Assembly: GCF_032463525.1 (NCBI RefSeq) | Contig: NZ_CP135971.1 | Location: 434,001-498,000, forward strand | Origin: Pseudomonas sp. DTU_2021_1001937_2_SI_NGA_ILE_001 | GTDB taxonomy: Bacteria > Pseudomonadota > Gammaproteobacteria > Pseudomonadales > Pseudomonadaceae | Length of the DNA stretch: 64,000 bases | Direction: 5' to 3' | In this document: piece after piece, positions 46,195-55,154 of the stretch | How positions within the stretch are numbered: the stretch's first letter is position 1 | How the letters are laid out: the number at the start of each line of letters is the position of its first letter | The notes under the pieces: generated by a model | What the model was told of the DNA's origin: nothing | The model's database searches: none | What the model saw: the letters and a program-made list of their open reading frames with translations, nothing else | Program-made: the position numbers and the translations under genes

Positions 46195-46328
46195 GGCAAC
46201 TGTACAAGGGACACCCTCGGGTGTGCCGGATGCCTTCTCTCCGGTCGGCCAACCCTTGTACCGTTGCCACCTTGTCCGCTTGGCCGCGGCATGGTTGGCA
46301 ATTCCTGTAAAACGAGAAGGAAGTTGCC
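46195..46328 (+). promoter_or_regulatory. Structured 5' leader of the DUF6124-type gene
   Basis: A 16-base stem with one mismatch (GGCAACTGTACAAGGG, 46195-46210, with CCCTTGTACCGTTGCC, 46253-46268) encloses two hairpins: ACACCC-tc-GGGTGT (46211-46224) and CCGGA/TCCGG (46226-46244). A second stem, GGCAATTCC with GGAAGTTGCC, ends at the base before the ATG at 46329 and would cover the ribosome site. GGCAAC could pair with either GTTGCC, so two exclusive folds are possible. Confidence 0.6.
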
Positions 46329-46580
46329 ATGAAAAAGATCGTCCCCGACCCACCGGTCCCCGCCACTCAGCCCAGCCCCAATCCACCACCCCTCAATGTC
46401 GAAGAGCAGCTCAGCCAGGCCTGGGATCTGCTGCGTTGCGCCAGCGCCACGGCCTTCGAGTGCGGCGACGGCCTGCATGGTCAGCCTCGCGACCTGGCCA
46501 TGGCCACCTCGCACCTGATCGGGCTGGCCCAGAGTGTGATCGGCCAGCTCATCGACCAATGGCCCGGCGCGCGTCTCTAG
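46329..46580 (+). CDS. DUF6124 family small protein
   Basis: The 83-residue protein starts MKKIVPDPP, the Pseudomonas DUF6124 opening, then a Pro-rich linker and a helical segment (EEQLSQAWDLLRCASATAFEC). It is a Pseudomonas-restricted family of unknown function, often present in several copies per genome. The ribosome site GAAGGAAG is inside the leader stem, so translation may be structure-controlled. I am moderately sure of the family name, given from memory. Confidence 0.7.
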   Translation: MKKIVPDPPVPATQPSPNPPPLNVEEQLSQAWDLLRCASATAFECGDGLHGQPRDLAMATSHLIGLAQSVIGQLIDQWPGARL

Positions 46581-46613
46581 GCCCCCCGGCTGAATGACCG
46601 GGCAAGCCCGCAG

Positions 46614-46718
46614 GTCCGGGCTTGCTCGCGAGAAGCTGGCAAAGTCGCTGAATCGGCTGTGAAGTCGACGCCGCCTTCGCGAGCAAGCTCGCTCCCACGG
46701 TCTGACCAGTATTGGGCT
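46614..46718. repeat. REP-like inverted repeat
   Basis: GGGCTTGCTCGCGAGAAGC and the facing CTTCGCGAGCAAGCTCGCTCCC form an imperfect inverted pair, in the gap before the GST gene. The same type recurs at about 47460-47552 (GGTGGGAGCTGC to GCGGGCAAGCTCGCTCCC) and at 58685-58770. Confidence 0.7.
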
Positions 46719-46796
46719 TGCTCGCCCATCGACATCTACTCCCGGATCACGCCGTGCTACTGTCCCAGGCTTTCAATACCAGGCTCAGGGGCCGAT

Positions 46797-47426
46797 ATGT
46801 CCGAATTCAAACTGCACTGCTTCGCACTCTCCGGCAACGCCTACAAGGTCGCGCTGTTTCTGACCTTGGCTCAGAAGCCCTGGGAAGCGGTGTTCGTCGA
46901 CTTTCTCAATGGCGAGACCAAAACCCAGGCCTGGCGCGACACGGTCAACGAGCAGGGCGAAGTACCGGTGCTGGAACACCGTGGCCAGCGCCTGAGCCAA
47001 TCCGCGCTGATCCTCGATTACCTGGCCGAAGTCACCGGCCAGTTTGGCGCGCAAACGCCCGAGGAAAAACAGGAAATCTGGCGCTGGATGCTGTTCGACA
47101 ACCACAAGTTCACCAGCTATTACGCCACCTTGCGCTTTCTGTACGGCATCCAGAAAAGCGGCGAGACCGACGTGACGCGCTTCTTGCGCGAGCGTGCGCG
47201 GGCGGCTTACCAGGTCGTCGATGCCCACCTGGCCAAGACGCCGTTCCTGGTCGGCGAGCGCCTGACCATCGCTGATCTGTCGCTGGCCGGCTATGTGTTC
47301 ATGCCCGAAGACACCGGCCTGGACATGCACGACTTCCCGCATGTCCAGGCCTGGAAGGCGCGCATCCAGATCCTGCCGGGCTGGCAGCACCCCTATGACC
47401 TGATGCCGGGGCCGACCAGCCTCTGA
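46797..47426 (+). CDS. Glutathione S-transferase family protein
   Basis: The 209-residue protein has a thioredoxin-fold N-terminus (CFALSGNAYKVALFLTLA with the GSH-contact Ser/Asn region, then QGEVPVLEHRGQRLSQSALIL with the Glu/Ser-Ser motif). The helical C-terminus has AHLAKTPFLVGERLTIADLSLAGY. It should conjugate glutathione to an electrophile, with substrate unknown. The ATG at 46797 is the family start. It is alone, with REP elements on both sides. Confidence 0.9.
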   Translation: MSEFKLHCFALSGNAYKVALFLTLAQKPWEAVFVDFLNGETKTQAWRDTVNEQGEVPVLEHRGQRLSQSALILDYLAEVTGQFGAQTPEEKQEIWRWMLFDNHKFTSYYATLRFLYGIQKSGETDVTRFLRERARAAYQVVDAHLAKTPFLVGERLTIADLSLAGYVFMPEDTGLDMHDFPHVQAWKARIQILPGWQHPYDLMPGPTSL

Positions 47427-47570
47427 GGCAACGCGGAGTCGATATCGGCGTCAAGCTTTTGGTGGGAGCTGCTTCACCCTACAACAGGTCGGCAAGTTCG
47501 GCGCATCGGCTGCGAGTGTGACTCAGCCTTCGCGGGCAAGCTCGCTCCCATCGCCTGATCTTTAAAGGTA

Positions 47571-48608
47571 TTAAAGTCGCCAGCAGCCTGCGTAGTGCTC
47601 ACATACACCGGCGGTCTGATCGAGTTGCGCCATTTTTTGCAGGTGCTCCAGCTGGATCTGCGCAAACGTCTGTTGCGCAACATACCCGTGATAGAACTCG
47701 GCATCCTTGAGGCGTTTTTCCCGACTTTTCAAGTTTCGGTCGTGGGTTTTTCCAGCCCAAACGCTCAATTGCTCTGTGCTGACGCTGCGTAGCAGAGTAA
47801 GGCTGTCCGCTTCAAAACGAGCGTCAACACGCTTTTCGATCTGACTGAGCGCTTCGGCGTAAGCTCTCAGGTTGGCTCGATATTTTTCCCAGTAACTGTC
47901 GGGTAATTCGAATCCCACTTCATGTTTGCGCTTGGCTATCTGTGTCTCAACAGGCTCCTGGTCCTGCACGGCGATAAACTTGACTCGGCTGAGCATCTTC
48001 AACCGGGGAGGAAAGCTGTCACGCATGATCTGCTCAATAAGTTCCGCTCGCTCTGCCGTATCGGGCAACGCCGTAGGCGGCTTTGGAAACAGCGGGTTCT
48101 TGCCCAGACACGCGTCAGGAGCCTCGTTGACCATGGGGTAGTGCTGACGCCGATATTCGCCACCGACTTTTTGCAGGCGCACAAATTGCGCAACGCATAG
48201 ACCTGGCCTTTCTTTGAAGCTGAGCTCGTACTCTGAGCCAGGCTGGGGTGTCAGGTTGAACGCGACAGAGCACTGCGTAGCATTGTTTTGTGTATTGACT
48301 CGGAAATACACAGGCTTTCCGGGCTCCATGCGAAGCTCGTAATAACTTTTGGTCCCTGCGGGGGGTGGAACGATCATATCCACCCGTTTGCGTGTATCGG
48401 CCACAAACAGGTTATTGAGTAATCCGGTCGTCCAGCCTGCGCAATGGTCGCCGTCGAAAAGATCAAGTGTGGCGCTGGAGTTGCCCGATATGTAACGCAA
48501 CTTGGCCGCCTCCGGATTCGTGCTCTCGGGATAGGTGCCGTTGATACTGCAACCATGGAGTGTGACGGCCAGGGGGGCGAGCGCCATCAGTCGAAAGAGA
48601 GCAGGCAT
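47571..48608 (-). CDS. Hypothetical lipoprotein
   Basis: The 345-residue protein has a lipoprotein signal peptide with lipobox LHGC, then SINGTYPESTNPEA. The N-terminal 150 residues have a beta-rich pattern with four Cys, and the C-terminal part is helical and charged (EKYRANLRAYAEALSQIEKR). No family is recognised. AAGGAAG precedes the ATG at 48608. The longer frame upstream is Arg/Ser-rich noise. It should be on the periplasmic side of a membrane. Confidence 0.75.
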   Translation of the reverse strand: MPALFRLMALAPLAVTLHGCSINGTYPESTNPEAAKLRYISGNSSATLDLFDGDHCAGWTTGLLNNLFVADTRKRVDMIVPPPAGTKSYYELRMEPGKPVYFRVNTQNNATQCSVAFNLTPQPGSEYELSFKERPGLCVAQFVRLQKVGGEYRRQHYPMVNEAPDACLGKNPLFPKPPTALPDTAERAELIEQIMRDSFPPRLKMLSRVKFIAVQDQEPVETQIAKRKHEVGFELPDSYWEKYRANLRAYAEALSQIEKRVDARFEADSLTLLRSVSTEQLSVWAGKTHDRNLKSREKRLKDAEFYHGYVAQQTFAQIQLEHLQKMAQLDQTAGVCEHYAGCWRL

Positions 48609-48785
48609 AGTCTTCCTTGAGTTAGGTCTTCGCGGTGCTGAAAGGCTGTCAGTGCCGTGTCCGGAGTTCCGGCCTTCGGCAATGGCGCGGGGTGAGACCG
48701 ACTTCAGCCGCGGCAGTTCACTTGCAGCTGAAGCCATTCCCGTGGTTACCGATTGCGCACAGGCCCCGTCATCCTAGTATTTTCC

Positions 48786-51320
48786 TCAGAAGTCATACGC
48801 CAGCTTGGTGTACCAGAAGCCGCCGTTGGGGCTGAACGGTGGGTTGCCGTAGATGCCCTGGCCGCCGTTGGAAGGGCTGGCGACCACGCCGTTGCGGTCG
48901 GGGTAGACGTTGAAGATGTTGGTGCCACCCACGCTGGCGGTGAGGTTGTCGGTGATCGAGTAGGCGATGTCCAGGTCGGTGATCCACTTGGCGTCGAAGC
49001 TGCGGTCGGCGCGGGCGTCGTCGGCCCAGGTCTCGACCTTGCCGTAGCGGGTGGTCTGCAGGTTGACCGCGAAGCGCTCGATGCGCCAGTTGGCGCCCAG
49101 GACCCATTTGGTCTTCGGCGAGGCGGCCACCAGGTTGCCCTCGGCGGCGTGGCCGATCACCTCGATGCCGGAGGCAGCGAGGTTGGCCGGGGTGCTGCGG
49201 CTGCCTTCGATGGTGGTCTTGTTCCAGTTGAACGCCGCGCTCCAGCGCACGTCGCCGAACGCGCCCAGCGGGGTGCTGTGGTCGAAGACCAGGTCGAGGC
49301 CACGGGTGCGGGTGTCGAAGGCGTTGGTGTAGTAGCTCACCCAGGAACCTTCGGCCACGCCCAGCGAGCGCAGAATGCCGTTCACCGCGCCGTTGCCGGT
49401 GTCATAGATGTTCTGCGACAGCAGGATGCGGTCGTCGATGTCCACCACGTAGGCGTCCAGGGTCACGCTGGTGCGCCGCGCCGGCTGCCAGGTCAGGCCC
49501 AACCCCAGGTTGCGGGTCTTTTCCGGGTCCAGGTCGCTGGCGCCGAAGGCCTTGGCCAGCGCGCTGCCGGGGGTGGCGGTATAGCGCAGCGCCGGCACCA
49601 CCACGCCTTGGGCGTTGACCCCGGTGCGGTTGTCGGCCACCGAATAGCCCAGCTGGGTCAGCGACGGGGCGCGGAAACCGGTGCCCAGGGTGCCGCGCAC
49701 GGCCAGGGTGTCGGTCAGCTCGTAGCGCGAGTTGAGCTTGAGCGCGAAGGTGTTCTTCTGGATGTCGTCGTAGTGCTCCACGCGCCCGGCCAGGCCGATG
49801 TACCAGCGCTCGGTGGGGTTGAGGGCAAAGTCCAGGTAGGCGGCGTAGTTGTTGCGCTCCAGGTCGGCTTCGTCTTCGGGGCGAATTACCAGCGCAGCCT
49901 GGGCGCCGCGGCTCGGCCCGCCGTTCAGGCCGCTGCGCACACTCAGGTCGTACAGCGGGTTGCGGCTGCCATCGGCGAGCAACTGCGGGTAGGTGTAGCT
50001 GCCCACACTGTAGGCGTCGGCCGAGCCGGCGAAGGTCTGGAAGCGTTCCCAGCGGTGCTCCAGGCCGGCGGACACCTGCACCGCGAAGGGCAGCAGCGGC
50101 AGGCTGTCGAAATGCCGGGTGACGTCGAGGTTGTTGACCCATTGGTCGAACTGCAGGGTCGCCAGGTCGCCGAACGAGGTGGGCGAGGCCGGCCCGTACG
50201 TGGGGTTGATGGTCAGGTCGCTGGAGTGGTGGTTGCGGTTGCGCCCGTAGGTGGTAGAGAGGTCCCAGTTCCACGCGCCGAGCTCGCCCTTGCCGCCGAG
50301 CAGCCACTGCCAGTCGGTGTCCTTGATGTTGTTCAGCGGGTCGTAGCCGTCCGGGTACCGCTCGGGAATCGAGGCGGTGCTGTAGGCCAGGCGCTTGTTG
50401 TTGTAGATGGTCGCGTCGCGTTCGCCATAGGTGGCGTAGGAATACACGCGGGTGCTGTCGGTGAGTGGCAGTTCGGCGTTGTAGCCAAGGTTGAAGGCTT
50501 CCAGGTCGGGGTCGCCGTTCTTCAGTGCGCGATGGTCCCAGCTGTCCTGGCGCGTGTCGCCGGGGGCATAGCCCCGGTAGTTGGCGTCGGCCTTGTCGTA
50601 GACGAATGCCTGGTTGCGCTTGCGCGCGTCCGCCGAGACATGCAGGAAACCGCCGTCGCCGAGCGACAGGCCTTTGTCGCCCGCAAACTTGATGTTCTCA
50701 CCCTGGCCGTCGCCAAGGCGGCCGTAGCTGGTTTCCAGATGCCCGCCGCTGGCCGACGATTTGAGAATCACGTTGATCACTCCGGCCACGGCGTCGGAGC
50801 CGTACTGCGCTGCTGCGCTGTCCTTGAGCACCTCGATGCGCTCCACGGCGCTGATCGGGATCAGGTCCAGGTCCACCGCGTTGGCGCCACTGGTATCGAT
50901 GTTGCCGCCGGCGGGCATGGCGCCGTTGTGGCGGCGCTTGCCGTTGACCAGCACCAGGGTATAGGCCGGCCCCAGGCCACGGTTGGTCAAGGGCCGGGTG
51001 GTGGACTGGAAGCCCGAAGTGTTGGCGCCGAAGTTGAACGATGGCAGCAGCTTGGAGATGGCCTCCGACAGCTCGGCGCGACCGGTCTTGAGCAGTTGTT
51101 CGCTGTTGATGATGTCGATGGGCGTCGGGCTGTCGGCCACGGTGCGCTGAGCGCCGCGAACGCCGGTGGAAATCACCGTCACGGTTTCCAGGCGGGTGTC
51201 ATCCTGGGTGTCGGCCCAGGCGCCGGGGGCTAGCAGGCAGGCCAGGGTCAGGCCCGACAAGGTGCTGGTCTGGGGGATAGACAGGGCAGAGCGGTGCAGC
51301 TTGGTGGCGGTCAGGGTCAT
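48786..51320 (-). CDS. Large TonB-dependent receptor
   Basis: The 844-residue outer membrane receptor has a signal peptide ending GAWADT, a TonB box-like TVTVIST and a plug (TPIDIINSEQLLKTG to DSAAAQYGSDAVAGVINVIL). The barrel carries the NIF/TGFRAPS-type region GTLGTGFRAPSLTQLGY and ends in KLAYDF with terminal Phe. The substrate is not evident. The sequence lacks the secretin-signalling domain and the siderophore receptor block, and no Fur box was found upstream, so a non-iron substrate is possible. The divergent gene is a SUFU-like protein. Confidence 0.92.
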   Translation of the reverse strand: MTLTATKLHRSALSIPQTSTLSGLTLACLLAPGAWADTQDDTRLETVTVISTGVRGAQRTVADSPTPIDIINSEQLLKTGRAELSEAISKLLPSFNFGANTSGFQSTTRPLTNRGLGPAYTLVLVNGKRRHNGAMPAGGNIDTSGANAVDLDLIPISAVERIEVLKDSAAAQYGSDAVAGVINVILKSSASGGHLETSYGRLGDGQGENIKFAGDKGLSLGDGGFLHVSADARKRNQAFVYDKADANYRGYAPGDTRQDSWDHRALKNGDPDLEAFNLGYNAELPLTDSTRVYSYATYGERDATIYNNKRLAYSTASIPERYPDGYDPLNNIKDTDWQWLLGGKGELGAWNWDLSTTYGRNRNHHSSDLTINPTYGPASPTSFGDLATLQFDQWVNNLDVTRHFDSLPLLPFAVQVSAGLEHRWERFQTFAGSADAYSVGSYTYPQLLADGSRNPLYDLSVRSGLNGGPSRGAQAALVIRPEDEADLERNNYAAYLDFALNPTERWYIGLAGRVEHYDDIQKNTFALKLNSRYELTDTLAVRGTLGTGFRAPSLTQLGYSVADNRTGVNAQGVVVPALRYTATPGSALAKAFGASDLDPEKTRNLGLGLTWQPARRTSVTLDAYVVDIDDRILLSQNIYDTGNGAVNGILRSLGVAEGSWVSYYTNAFDTRTRGLDLVFDHSTPLGAFGDVRWSAAFNWNKTTIEGSRSTPANLAASGIEVIGHAAEGNLVAASPKTKWVLGANWRIERFAVNLQTTRYGKVETWADDARADRSFDAKWITDLDIAYSITDNLTASVGGTNIFNVYPDRNGVVASPSNGGQGIYGNPPFSPNGGFWYTKLAYDF

Positions 51321-51727
51321 GGGTGGTTCCAGATCACGGCAGTGGCCAGGCCGCTTGCGGCGGGCTTGGCAGTTGGGCTCGAGCGTCGCTGCCGGTGGCA
51401 GGCAGGCGGCGCTTGTCGGTGGGTTCTGGAGCGAGGCGGGTGGTGGTGGGTCGCTCGGGTGACGCCGCTATCCGGGAGGCGGCCGGTCAAGCGAAGGTGA
51501 AGTCGAGGCTGATCTTATAGTTATGAAAAAGAGTGGGAAAATTCTTTTTTGGAATATTTTAATATTTAAATAACAAATCAAATCTATGTCTGATTATGTT
51601 ATTTGGGTATTTATTGCTGGGCGTGCAGGTTTACCAGGCCGCTGTTTTCAGGCACTGGCAATCTGAACAATAGCGGCGCTGTAGCGTCTCAGTGGACAGG
51701 TCGTTCCAGCTTCCAGCCAGGTCATGC
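51321..51727. other. AT-rich divergent promoter region
   Basis: The 407-base spacer between the TonB receptor and the SUFU-like gene has no gene. The part 51530-51615 is very AT-rich (TTTTAATATTTAAATAAC and flanks), the richest run in the core part of the window, and could hold promoters for both genes. No Fur box was seen. Confidence 0.5.
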
Positions 51728-52534
51728 ATGAAATTTCTCTCCCGCCTGTTTTCCCGCAAGAAATCTCCAGCTCCGTTGCCGGCGGCCACGGATTTGGCCA
51801 ATGACGCTTCCCAGGATGCCGAAACGCTGCAACAGGCAGTGCGTCAGGCCGGTCATGAGCGTATGGATCGCCACTGGCGTTCGGTGGGGCAACTGGAAAG
51901 CGATGTGCTGACCTACCTGATCAGCCCCGGGCTCAGTGGTAGCGCGCAGTGGCCGAGTACCCGCCAAGCGTATCGGGTGGTGCGCCGGGGCGAATCGCTG
52001 CTGCTGGCCACCGATGGTCTCTCTGATCCGTTCGACGGTGTGGAAGGCATGGGCAACGGCTTCGAAATGGAACTGTTCCTGGAGACGTCGGACCTGCCCG
52101 AGACGATGCGCGGCGAAGCCGGGCAGGTGGATGCCCTGAAGGGCAGTTGGGCCTTCGAGCTGCTCGAACACGTGGCCAGTACCGTGGCGGATGCTGGCGG
52201 TATTACCCATCAGCTGGAGCAGTACGGCGTGCTGTCGCTGGAGCTGCCGGGGGTCAGCCAGTCGCGCAGCATCGCCGCGCAGGTACCGGCGCGTTTCGTC
52301 AGCGCTGACGACTGCATTGGTGTATTGCTGGGTGGTCCGGGGCCGGATTTCCCGACCCGGCTGGAGGATATGCCGCTGTCGCCGGTGACATTGGTGCCGG
52401 TGGTGTTGATCACCGCCGCCGAGCTGGACTACGTGCGAGCCGGCGGCGGCGCAGCACGCGCCCAACTGGTGGCGCGCCTGGCGGGGGCGGGCGTGCTGGG
52501 CACCAGCTCGCTGCAGCGCGACAGCGTGGTCTGA
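51728..52534 (+). CDS. Suppressor-of-fused (SUFU) domain protein
   Basis: The 268-residue cytosolic protein resembles bacterial SUFU-family proteins: PFDGVEGMGNGFEMELFLET, WAFELLEHVASTVAD, and LVPVVLITAAELDYVRAGG near the C-terminus. Bacterial SUFU proteins often act as immunity proteins against secreted toxins, but no toxin is adjacent. The first 45 residues are basic and Ala-rich. The ATG at 51728 gives MKFLSRLFSRKK. Family call moderate. Confidence 0.65.
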   Translation: MKFLSRLFSRKKSPAPLPAATDLANDASQDAETLQQAVRQAGHERMDRHWRSVGQLESDVLTYLISPGLSGSAQWPSTRQAYRVVRRGESLLLATDGLSDPFDGVEGMGNGFEMELFLETSDLPETMRGEAGQVDALKGSWAFELLEHVASTVADAGGITHQLEQYGVLSLELPGVSQSRSIAAQVPARFVSADDCIGVLLGGPGPDFPTRLEDMPLSPVTLVPVVLITAAELDYVRAGGGAARAQLVARLAGAGVLGTSSLQRDSVV

Positions 52535-52840
52535 GCGCTGCGCCAGGCCTGTGTCGATCGACGAATATGTTTCAATTTGATGCGAAGCGAGCTGTGCCGA
52601 AGGCCAACGCAGCCCGCGCATTTCGTGCCTCGCAGCGAAGCGACGGCTCTGGCGCGGGCACAAAGCGAGTGTCGTGAACTGCACAAACAGTTATGCAAGT
52701 AAAAATCATTATCATTAGCGACATTGATTGGTGATAGATTCCTGCCCCTCCGAACGCTGCGCCCGGCCTCCCGGCGATAGGGCTTCTGACCCGACCCCGC
52801 CTAGGCCGCAGTCCTTCATGCTCTTGCAGGAATCTTTCCG
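52535..52840. other. Promoter spacer of the siderophore receptor gene
   Basis: The 306-base gap holds the Fur box listed separately and an imperfect repeat GCGAAGCGACGGC/GCGCGGGC-like near 52600-52660. No gene is seen. Confidence 0.5.
52701..52719 (-). promoter_or_regulatory. Fur box
   Basis: On the minus strand GCTAATGATAATGATTTTT matches the 19-base Fur consensus GATAATGATAATCATTATC at 15 positions by my count. It lies about 120 bases upstream of the siderophore receptor start, so iron repression of that gene is very likely. Confidence 0.8.
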
Positions 52841-54994
52841 ATGTCTCGTCTTGTCTTTCCCGCCCTGGCGGGTGTCATCGCCCTGAGTGCGCCCGCCTGG
52901 GTCATTGCTGCGTCCCAAGGCTCTGCGGGGGCCTTGACCCTCGACACCCTCAACATCAATGCCGAACAGGCCGGCCTGGACGCGGCAACCACCGAAGGCA
53001 CCCATTCCTACACCACCGGTTCGATGAGCACCGCCACCAAGCTGCCCTTGTCGATTCGCGAGACACCCCAGTCGGTCAGCGTCATCACCCGGCAACGCAT
53101 CGAAGACCAGGGCATGAATGACCTCAATGACCTGGTCAAGTACGCGCCGGGCATCACCCTGCGCAAGTATGGTTCCGACCGGCTGGAGTATCTGTCGCGG
53201 GGCTTCAAGATCGACAACCTGATGTACGACGGTCTACCGACCACTGTGGGCGGTTTTACCCAGGACACCATTTCTGCGGCCGACCTGGCGATGTACGACC
53301 GTATCGAGGTGGTACGCGGCGCCACGGGCCTGATGACCGGTGCTGGCAGCCCGGCGGCGACCCTCAATCTGGTCCGCAAGCGGCCCACCGCCACCCCGCA
53401 GGTCAGTGTCACCGCCAGCGCCGGTAGCTGGGACCGCTACCGCCTGGAAGTGGACGCCGCCAACAAGCTCAACGACGCCGGCACCCTGCGTGGCCGCGTG
53501 GTCACCGCCTACGAAACCAAGAACAGTTTCCAGGACGTGCGCGAAAACGAGCGCCAGCTGTTCTACGGGGTGATCGAGGCCGATCTGTCCGAGGCCACCA
53601 CCTGGACGCTGGGCGCGTCCAAGCAGCGTGACGACAACACCTCCGACTGGGGCAGCCTGCCCAGCGGGCCGAACGGCGAAGACCTGCACCTGTCGCGCTC
53701 GACCTTCCTGAGCAACGACTGGTCGTACTGGGACAAGGACAACTACACGCTGTTCTCCGACATCACCCATCGTTTCGACAACGGCTGGACCGCCAAGCTG
53801 GCGGGGCAGAAGATCTGGGCCGAGGCCGATACCTTCTCCAGCTACCTGGGCTACAACGGTCCGACCCTGGAGCAATACTCCGGCCAGTACTTCAACACCG
53901 ATGACCAGACCAACCTGGATGCGTCGCTGTCCGGGCCGTTCCAGCTGCTCGGGCGTGAACACGAGCTGGTGTTCGGCGCCAGCCGCCGTGAAGAGAAATT
54001 CGACCAGGCTGGTGGCTGGTGGGGGCAGGGCACGCCGATCGACCCCTACAACTTCGATCACCACATCGCCAAGCCGTCGTCCGGCAACCGCAACCCTTAC
54101 GCCGGGCGCAACACCAGTATCGAGAAGAGTGTCTACGCTGCGGCGCGGCTCAACCCCATCGACCCGCTGCACGTGATTCTGGGCAGCCGCCTGAGCTGGT
54201 ACGACTATGAGAACCGCGTTAGCGGCGATACCTACAAGGTCACCCAGGAAGTCACGCCCTACGCCGGGGTGATCTACGACCTGAACGACACCTACTCGGT
54301 GTACGCCAGCTACACGCAGATCTTCAAACCGCAGAGCGAGCAGAATGCCAGCGGCTCGGTGCTCGACCCGATGACCGGGGAGAGCTACGAGGTGGGGATC
54401 AAGGGCGAATACTTCGACGGCGGCCTGAACGCGTCCCTTGCAGTATTCGACATGACGCAGGAAAACCGCGCCTACGCCCTGACCAACCAGCCGGCCACCT
54501 GCCTGTCGCAGAACCGCACCTGCTACGAGGCCGCCGGTGAAGTGCGCAGCCGTGGCATCGATGCCGAGCTGAGCGGCGCACTGACCCCCGACTGGCAATT
54601 CAGCGCCTCCTACACCTACGTGCTCAGCCAGTACGTCAAGGACGCCAACCTGCGCAACGAGGGCCGCCTGTTCGCGCCCAACCAGCCCAAGCACCTGTTC
54701 AAGGCCGCCACCAGCTACCACCTGGGCGGCAGCCTGGAGAAATGGCGCGTGGGTGCCGATGTGTTCGCACAAAGCGAAACCTTCAACCGCGTGGGCAGCG
54801 GCTACGCCACCCAGGATGCCTACGCCGTGGTCGGCCTGATGGCCGGCTACCGCTTCGACGAACACTGGGATGCGCGGGTCAACCTCAACAACCTGTTCGA
54901 CGAGAAGTACTGGCAGGGCATTCCAACGGGTTCGGGCAGTGGCGTGTACGGCGACCCGCGCAACCTGATGGTCTCGCTGAAGTGGACGCTGTGA
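52841..54994 (+). CDS. TonB-dependent siderophore receptor (FhuE/FpvA-like)
   Basis: The 717-residue receptor has a signal peptide ending near AVIAAS and a short extra N-terminus before the plug. Plug marks are RETPQSVSVITRQRIEDQGM, LEYLSRGFKIDNLMYDG, and the RGATGLMTGAGSPAATLNLV loop typical of ferric hydroxamate/pyoverdine-type receptors. The barrel ends MVSLKWTL, with Leu rather than Phe as the last residue. Uptake of ferri-siderophore depends on TonB. A Fur box at 52701-52719 is upstream. Which siderophore is transported is unknown. Confidence 0.93.
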   Translation: MSRLVFPALAGVIALSAPAWVIAASQGSAGALTLDTLNINAEQAGLDAATTEGTHSYTTGSMSTATKLPLSIRETPQSVSVITRQRIEDQGMNDLNDLVKYAPGITLRKYGSDRLEYLSRGFKIDNLMYDGLPTTVGGFTQDTISAADLAMYDRIEVVRGATGLMTGAGSPAATLNLVRKRPTATPQVSVTASAGSWDRYRLEVDAANKLNDAGTLRGRVVTAYETKNSFQDVRENERQLFYGVIEADLSEATTWTLGASKQRDDNTSDWGSLPSGPNGEDLHLSRSTFLSNDWSYWDKDNYTLFSDITHRFDNGWTAKLAGQKIWAEADTFSSYLGYNGPTLEQYSGQYFNTDDQTNLDASLSGPFQLLGREHELVFGASRREEKFDQAGGWWGQGTPIDPYNFDHHIAKPSSGNRNPYAGRNTSIEKSVYAAARLNPIDPLHVILGSRLSWYDYENRVSGDTYKVTQEVTPYAGVIYDLNDTYSVYASYTQIFKPQSEQNASGSVLDPMTGESYEVGIKGEYFDGGLNASLAVFDMTQENRAYALTNQPATCLSQNRTCYEAAGEVRSRGIDAELSGALTPDWQFSASYTYVLSQYVKDANLRNEGRLFAPNQPKHLFKAATSYHLGGSLEKWRVGADVFAQSETFNRVGSGYATQDAYAVVGLMAGYRFDEHWDARVNLNNLFDEKYWQGIPTGSGSGVYGDPRNLMVSLKWTL

Positions 54995-55046
54995 CGAGGG
55001 CCCGGTTTCGGTCGGTGTGCCTGTCTCTGATGCGTGGGCACTTGGT

Positions 55047-55140
55047 GGGACCGGCTTCAGCCGGGATGATTTCGCGGCTGAAAGCCGTTGCTGCAAACCG
55101 AAACCGGCTTTAGCCGACATGAAGCCGCTCTGATTTGAAA
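55047..55140. repeat. REP-like inverted repeats
   Basis: Between the siderophore receptor and catR lies GGGACCGGCTTCAGCCGG facing TTTCGCGGCTGAAAGCCG, followed by ACCGGCTTTAGCCGACATG. These are variants of the REP family and lie between convergent 3' ends. Confidence 0.65.
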
Positions 55141-55154
55141 GGGCTTTGCCTTTT

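Noticed and set aside
48753..51233. 826-codon plus-strand frame
   Set aside because: Antisense shadow of the TonB receptor. Val/Gly/Ala/Arg-biased composition with no domain.
51530..51615. Fur box upstream of the 844-residue TonB receptor
   Set aside because: The region is AT-rich but lacks GATAAT repeats. No match to the consensus.
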